From Brachyspira hampsonii (GTDB lineage Bacteria > Spirochaetota > Brachyspiria > Brachyspirales > Brachyspiraceae): DNA of 53,621 nucleotides. Below the pieces are notes generated by a model. That model made no database searches. It was not told the DNA's origin and was given only the letters and a program-made list of their open reading frames with translations. Location of the stretch: assembly GCF_001746205.1 (NCBI RefSeq), contig NZ_MDCO01000015.1, positions 1 to 53,621 on the forward strand, given 5' to 3'. Each line of letters starts with the position of its first letter. Position 1 is the first letter of the stretch. Below are positions 51,513 through 53,621 of this stretch, piece after piece. The translations under genes were made by a program, and so were the position numbers.

Positions 51513-53006
51513 TTAAATTTTATTTAAATACACTCCCCAAAAGTCATTTATAAATTCTAAATAATCTCTCTTATTCTTATCTGTAATTTTTTCAAGCTTC
51601 TTATTAGTTTTCTCTTCATATTCCATTATTTTTTTATATTGAAATTGAAGCTTCTCTTTGTATTTAAATATTTCCTTATTTGATGAGTATGAATCAAAAT
51701 ATTTATTTAAGTATTTTAATGTGTTTTCATAATCTCTTTTAATTAAATATATTTTAGCTATTTCTTTATAGCATAAAGGCGATTCAAAATTTTTTACCTC
51801 TTTAATTAGAAGCTGGTATAAACTTTCTATTTTTATATGATGTGCTTCTTTATTATTTTTATCTTTTGATAATATTAAATCGCATTGAATCATTGCCTTT
51901 TTATATTTTTTTTGTTCAAAATATTTATTAGCTGATTCTATAGATTTCTTTTCGTCTGAATATTTTATTGGAGTATTAAAATTTTTGGATATCATTTTAA
52001 GCTCATTTATAATAAGCACAATAATATCATAATTTGTAATTTCAGAATTATAATCAAAATTAGATATGTTTATTCCATATTCATTTATTAAATCAATTTT
52101 TATATCTTTTACATTTATGTTAGGATTAATTTTTATTATGGTATTTATTATATAGTTTTCTTCTTTATCTAATTTTTCTATCTTTTTTATTCCGCTTAAT
52201 ATAGGTGTAATATATTCATAAGTATTGATATTGCTGTGTGTATTTAAAAAAAGTTTGTTTATAAAATTAGGTTTTTCTATTAATTTACAGTATATATCAT
52301 TTACTTTTATTTTTTGATTCATATCAATATTAAAATCAAATAATATAGATTTTATCATATAAATATTTTCTTTTGGTATATTATTGCCTGCATTATTTAC
52401 ATTTGATATTTTTGTAAATAGGTCATTGCTTAAACATATAATCTTTTCTATATTATCCATATCAATATATTTTATATTATCAAATTCAAGAATATTGGAT
52501 GCAGCTTTAAACTCTAATAATTGAACTTTTTTTTCTAATGAATCTATTCTGTTTGATTCTTTATTAATTTTATTAAGTATTAGATTAAATGATTCTCTTA
52601 CATTATTGCATATTGCGATTAATTCTTCTTCAATATTTTTTTCTATATTGTTTAATTTATTATTTAAATATATAAGCCCTTCATAGGTAATTTTATTTTG
52701 ATTAGCTAAATATTCTATCATTTTTAATGAGGCATTTTTTACTACAGCATAATTATAATCTATTTCGCCTCTTATTTTTCTGTTTTGTCCTGTTATAGAG
52801 TTAATTATATTCTGTAAAAAACCTTGCTTAGCTAGATACTCAGTTCTGGATTTTCCTGCACTTAAAGATGATACAGCTTCTATAATAAGTTCTGTTAATT
52901 TAGTTGAATTATTTTCATAATCCTTTATATTGTTAAGTATATATTCTTGTATTATAGTTTTATCTTTTTCATCAATTTCATTTTCATAGGGTATAGTAAA
53001 ATCCAT
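51513..53006 (-). CDS. Large coiled-coil/TPR protein of unknown function
   Basis: 497 residues, cytoplasmic. The front half (about 1-190) is helical and charged with coiled-coil stretches (NIEKNIEEELIAICNNVRES, NKESNRIDSLEKKVQLLEFK). The middle is a mixed region. The last 130 residues contain two or three TPR-like pairs: YFEQKKYKKAMIQCDLILSK and ICYKEIAKIYLIKRDYENTLKYLNKYF-like. It may be a scaffold for the downstream patatin-like enzyme (inference from operon position). No family is recognised. Confidence 0.65.
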   Translation of the reverse strand: MDFTIPYENEIDEKDKTIIQEYILNNIKDYENNSTKLTELIIEAVSSLSAGKSRTEYLAKQGFLQNIINSITGQNRKIRGEIDYNYAVVKNASLKMIEYLANQNKITYEGLIYLNNKLNNIEKNIEEELIAICNNVRESFNLILNKINKESNRIDSLEKKVQLLEFKAASNILEFDNIKYIDMDNIEKIICLSNDLFTKISNVNNAGNNIPKENIYMIKSILFDFNIDMNQKIKVNDIYCKLIEKPNFINKLFLNTHSNINTYEYITPILSGIKKIEKLDKEENYIINTIIKINPNINVKDIKIDLINEYGINISNFDYNSEITNYDIIVLIINELKMISKNFNTPIKYSDEKKSIESANKYFEQKKYKKAMIQCDLILSKDKNNKEAHHIKIESLYQLLIKEVKNFESPLCYKEIAKIYLIKRDYENTLKYLNKYFDSYSSNKEIFKYKEKLQFQYKKIMEYEEKTNKKLEKITDKNKRDYLEFINDFWGVYLNKI

Positions 53007-53529
53007 GATAACTCCGACTATATAGTATCATTGTATATTATACTATTTATTTCATTTTATCACAAATATTTTTAAATTATGAAGTTTTATATTTAAGATA
53101 TGATTGTAATATAGATATGTTTGATTTAGTTTAAAAAATTATAAAATATAATTTCTATAAAAATTAATAATGCAGTTTCATTATATAGTATAGTTATTAT
53201 TGTATTAACAAATTGAGGTAAATAAAATATAATATTATCATTATGGAACAGAAACTCAAAACTCAAAACTCATTAATATACTATAAAATATATTCTATTT
53301 CTTATAGTATAAAGTCTCTATTGTCATTGCAAGACTTAGTTTTAATAAAGATTTTATTAGACAATCAATTTCTGCTTTCAATTAATTATTTGATTATAAA
53401 AAATAAATTAATATTTTTTTTAGTTTACTTTGAAAATAAAAAAATAATAACTCTTTTAAGCCAATATATAATTTTATGAATATTTGTTTAAGAGCCATAG
53501 ATATTGCACACTTTTAGTTTAAAAAAAGA
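53007..53529. other. AT-rich gap upstream of the last partial gene
   Basis: About 520 bases at under 20% GC. The 78-residue open frame at 53243-53479 has no ribosome site, is made mostly of I/L/K/N codons as expected by chance, and contains CAAAACTCAAAACTCA-type repeats near its start. I see nothing else I can support. Confidence 0.5.
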
Positions 53530-53576
53530 AGGTATTCCTTATAATTTAAATTACTACAAATAAAAAAGGAATACCT
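53530..53576 (+). promoter_or_regulatory. Inverted repeat masking the ribosome site of the next gene
   Basis: AGGTATTCCTT (53530-53540) is the perfect inverse of AAGGAATACCT (53566-53576). The right arm contains AAGGA and ends directly at the ATG (53577), so the mRNA hairpin would hide the Shine-Dalgarno. Such structures are common before transposase genes; it could also be an IS terminal repeat. Confidence 0.6.
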
Positions 53577-53621
53577 ATGAAACAATATAATACAAATCAG
53601 AAAAAAAAGATAGTATTAATT
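53577..53621 (+). CDS. Start of a gene cut by the window end (possible transposase)
   Basis: 15 codons: MKQYNTNQKKKIVLI. The basic start and the SD-masking hairpin before it resemble a transposase or a helix-turn-helix protein, but 15 residues cannot decide it. Confidence 0.35.
   Translation, partial: MKQYNTNQKKKIVLI

Noticed and set aside
53243-53479. 78-residue ORF
   Set aside because: No ribosome site, composition expected from random AT-rich DNA, no protein-like pattern.
1-53621. CRISPR arrays, tRNA or rRNA genes
   Set aside because: No regularly spaced direct repeats with unique spacers, no T-loop GGTTCRANNCC-like segments in a cloverleaf context, and no rRNA-like sequence seen by eye.

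Overview
ORGANISM. The window is extremely AT-rich (by eye about 26-28% GC outside one block). It encodes Gram-negative-type envelope proteins, many small prophage fragments, methyl-accepting chemotaxis proteins and an anaerobe-like metabolism. The combination fits an intestinal spirochaete of the genus Brachyspira best. This is inference from composition and gene content; no rRNA or tRNA gene is present to confirm it.

LAYOUT. (1) 1-3,072: prophage debris. It holds a DUF2314-like gene, an N6-adenine methylase, a chimeric ORF, a tail assembly chaperone with a likely -1 frameshift site, and on the minus strand pieces of a lysis cassette (GH19 endolysin tail, XhlA-like coiled-coil membrane protein, front half of an i-spanin-like protein). 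(2) 3,169-25,537: ordinary chromosome. It carries two YbjQ paralogues, LOG, an NSS transporter, mgtE, pfkA, a WecG/TagA glycosyltransferase, TPR proteins, a DUF368 transporter, ridA, aroE-aroD, an LRR protein, an amino-acid ABC transporter, an SDR, a DUF4132 protein, a C45-type hydrolase and an MCP. Its gene-poor gaps hold an 81-84 bp terminal-inverted-repeat element and isolated G-runs. (3) 25,974-30,847: a type I restriction-modification locus (half-size S, M, S) with an XRE - ImmA/IrrE::nucleotidyltransferase - HEPN (HepT-like) cassette between M and the second S. No hsdR is in the window. (4) 30,580-32,640: a patchwork of broken genes. It consists of an hsdS/spanin fusion, an o-spanin-like lipoprotein, a DUF4132 tail, a 1,050-bp GC-rich block that is tandem DNA with an 816-bp period, the tail of a small zinc-ribbon-like gene, two short ORFs and the tail of a microcompartment shell gene. 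(5) 32,650-38,822: the downstream part of a B12-dependent bacterial microcompartment locus (EutT, PduL, EutJ, EutN, PduS, PduT, BMC-H, EutQ and two unassigned proteins). (6) 38,993-53,006: an RluA-family synthase, a PepSY-like secreted protein, a molybdate/molybdenum-cofactor region (modABC, mogA, MOSC, xdhC, moeA, moaA, moaC), an outer-membrane protein, a second MCP, a patatin-like phospholipase and a TPR protein. The 3' edge holds the start of a further gene behind an SD-masking hairpin.

HOW IT FITS TOGETHER. The microcompartment genes supply cofactor adenosylation (EutT), cobalamin reduction (PduS), acyl-CoA to acyl-phosphate conversion (PduL), an acetate-kinase-like cupin (EutQ) and shell pieces. 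The signature enzyme and most hexameric shell genes are missing because the upstream side is cut inside a shell gene. The molybdenum region covers uptake and several cofactor steps, but no molybdoenzyme, moaD/E or mobA is here.

TWO MAIN POINTS. First, the 1,050-bp GC-rich block does not look bacterial. Its 816-bp period and composition match what I recall of sheep/goat satellite I. Because these bacteria are commonly grown with ruminant blood or serum, host DNA captured in the assembly is the simplest reading, and the truncated genes around it suggest a misjoined region. Second, the most interesting real biology is the ImmA/IrrE metalloprotease fused to an MNT-type nucleotidyltransferase, placed beside its likely HEPN RNase target and inside a restriction-modification locus.
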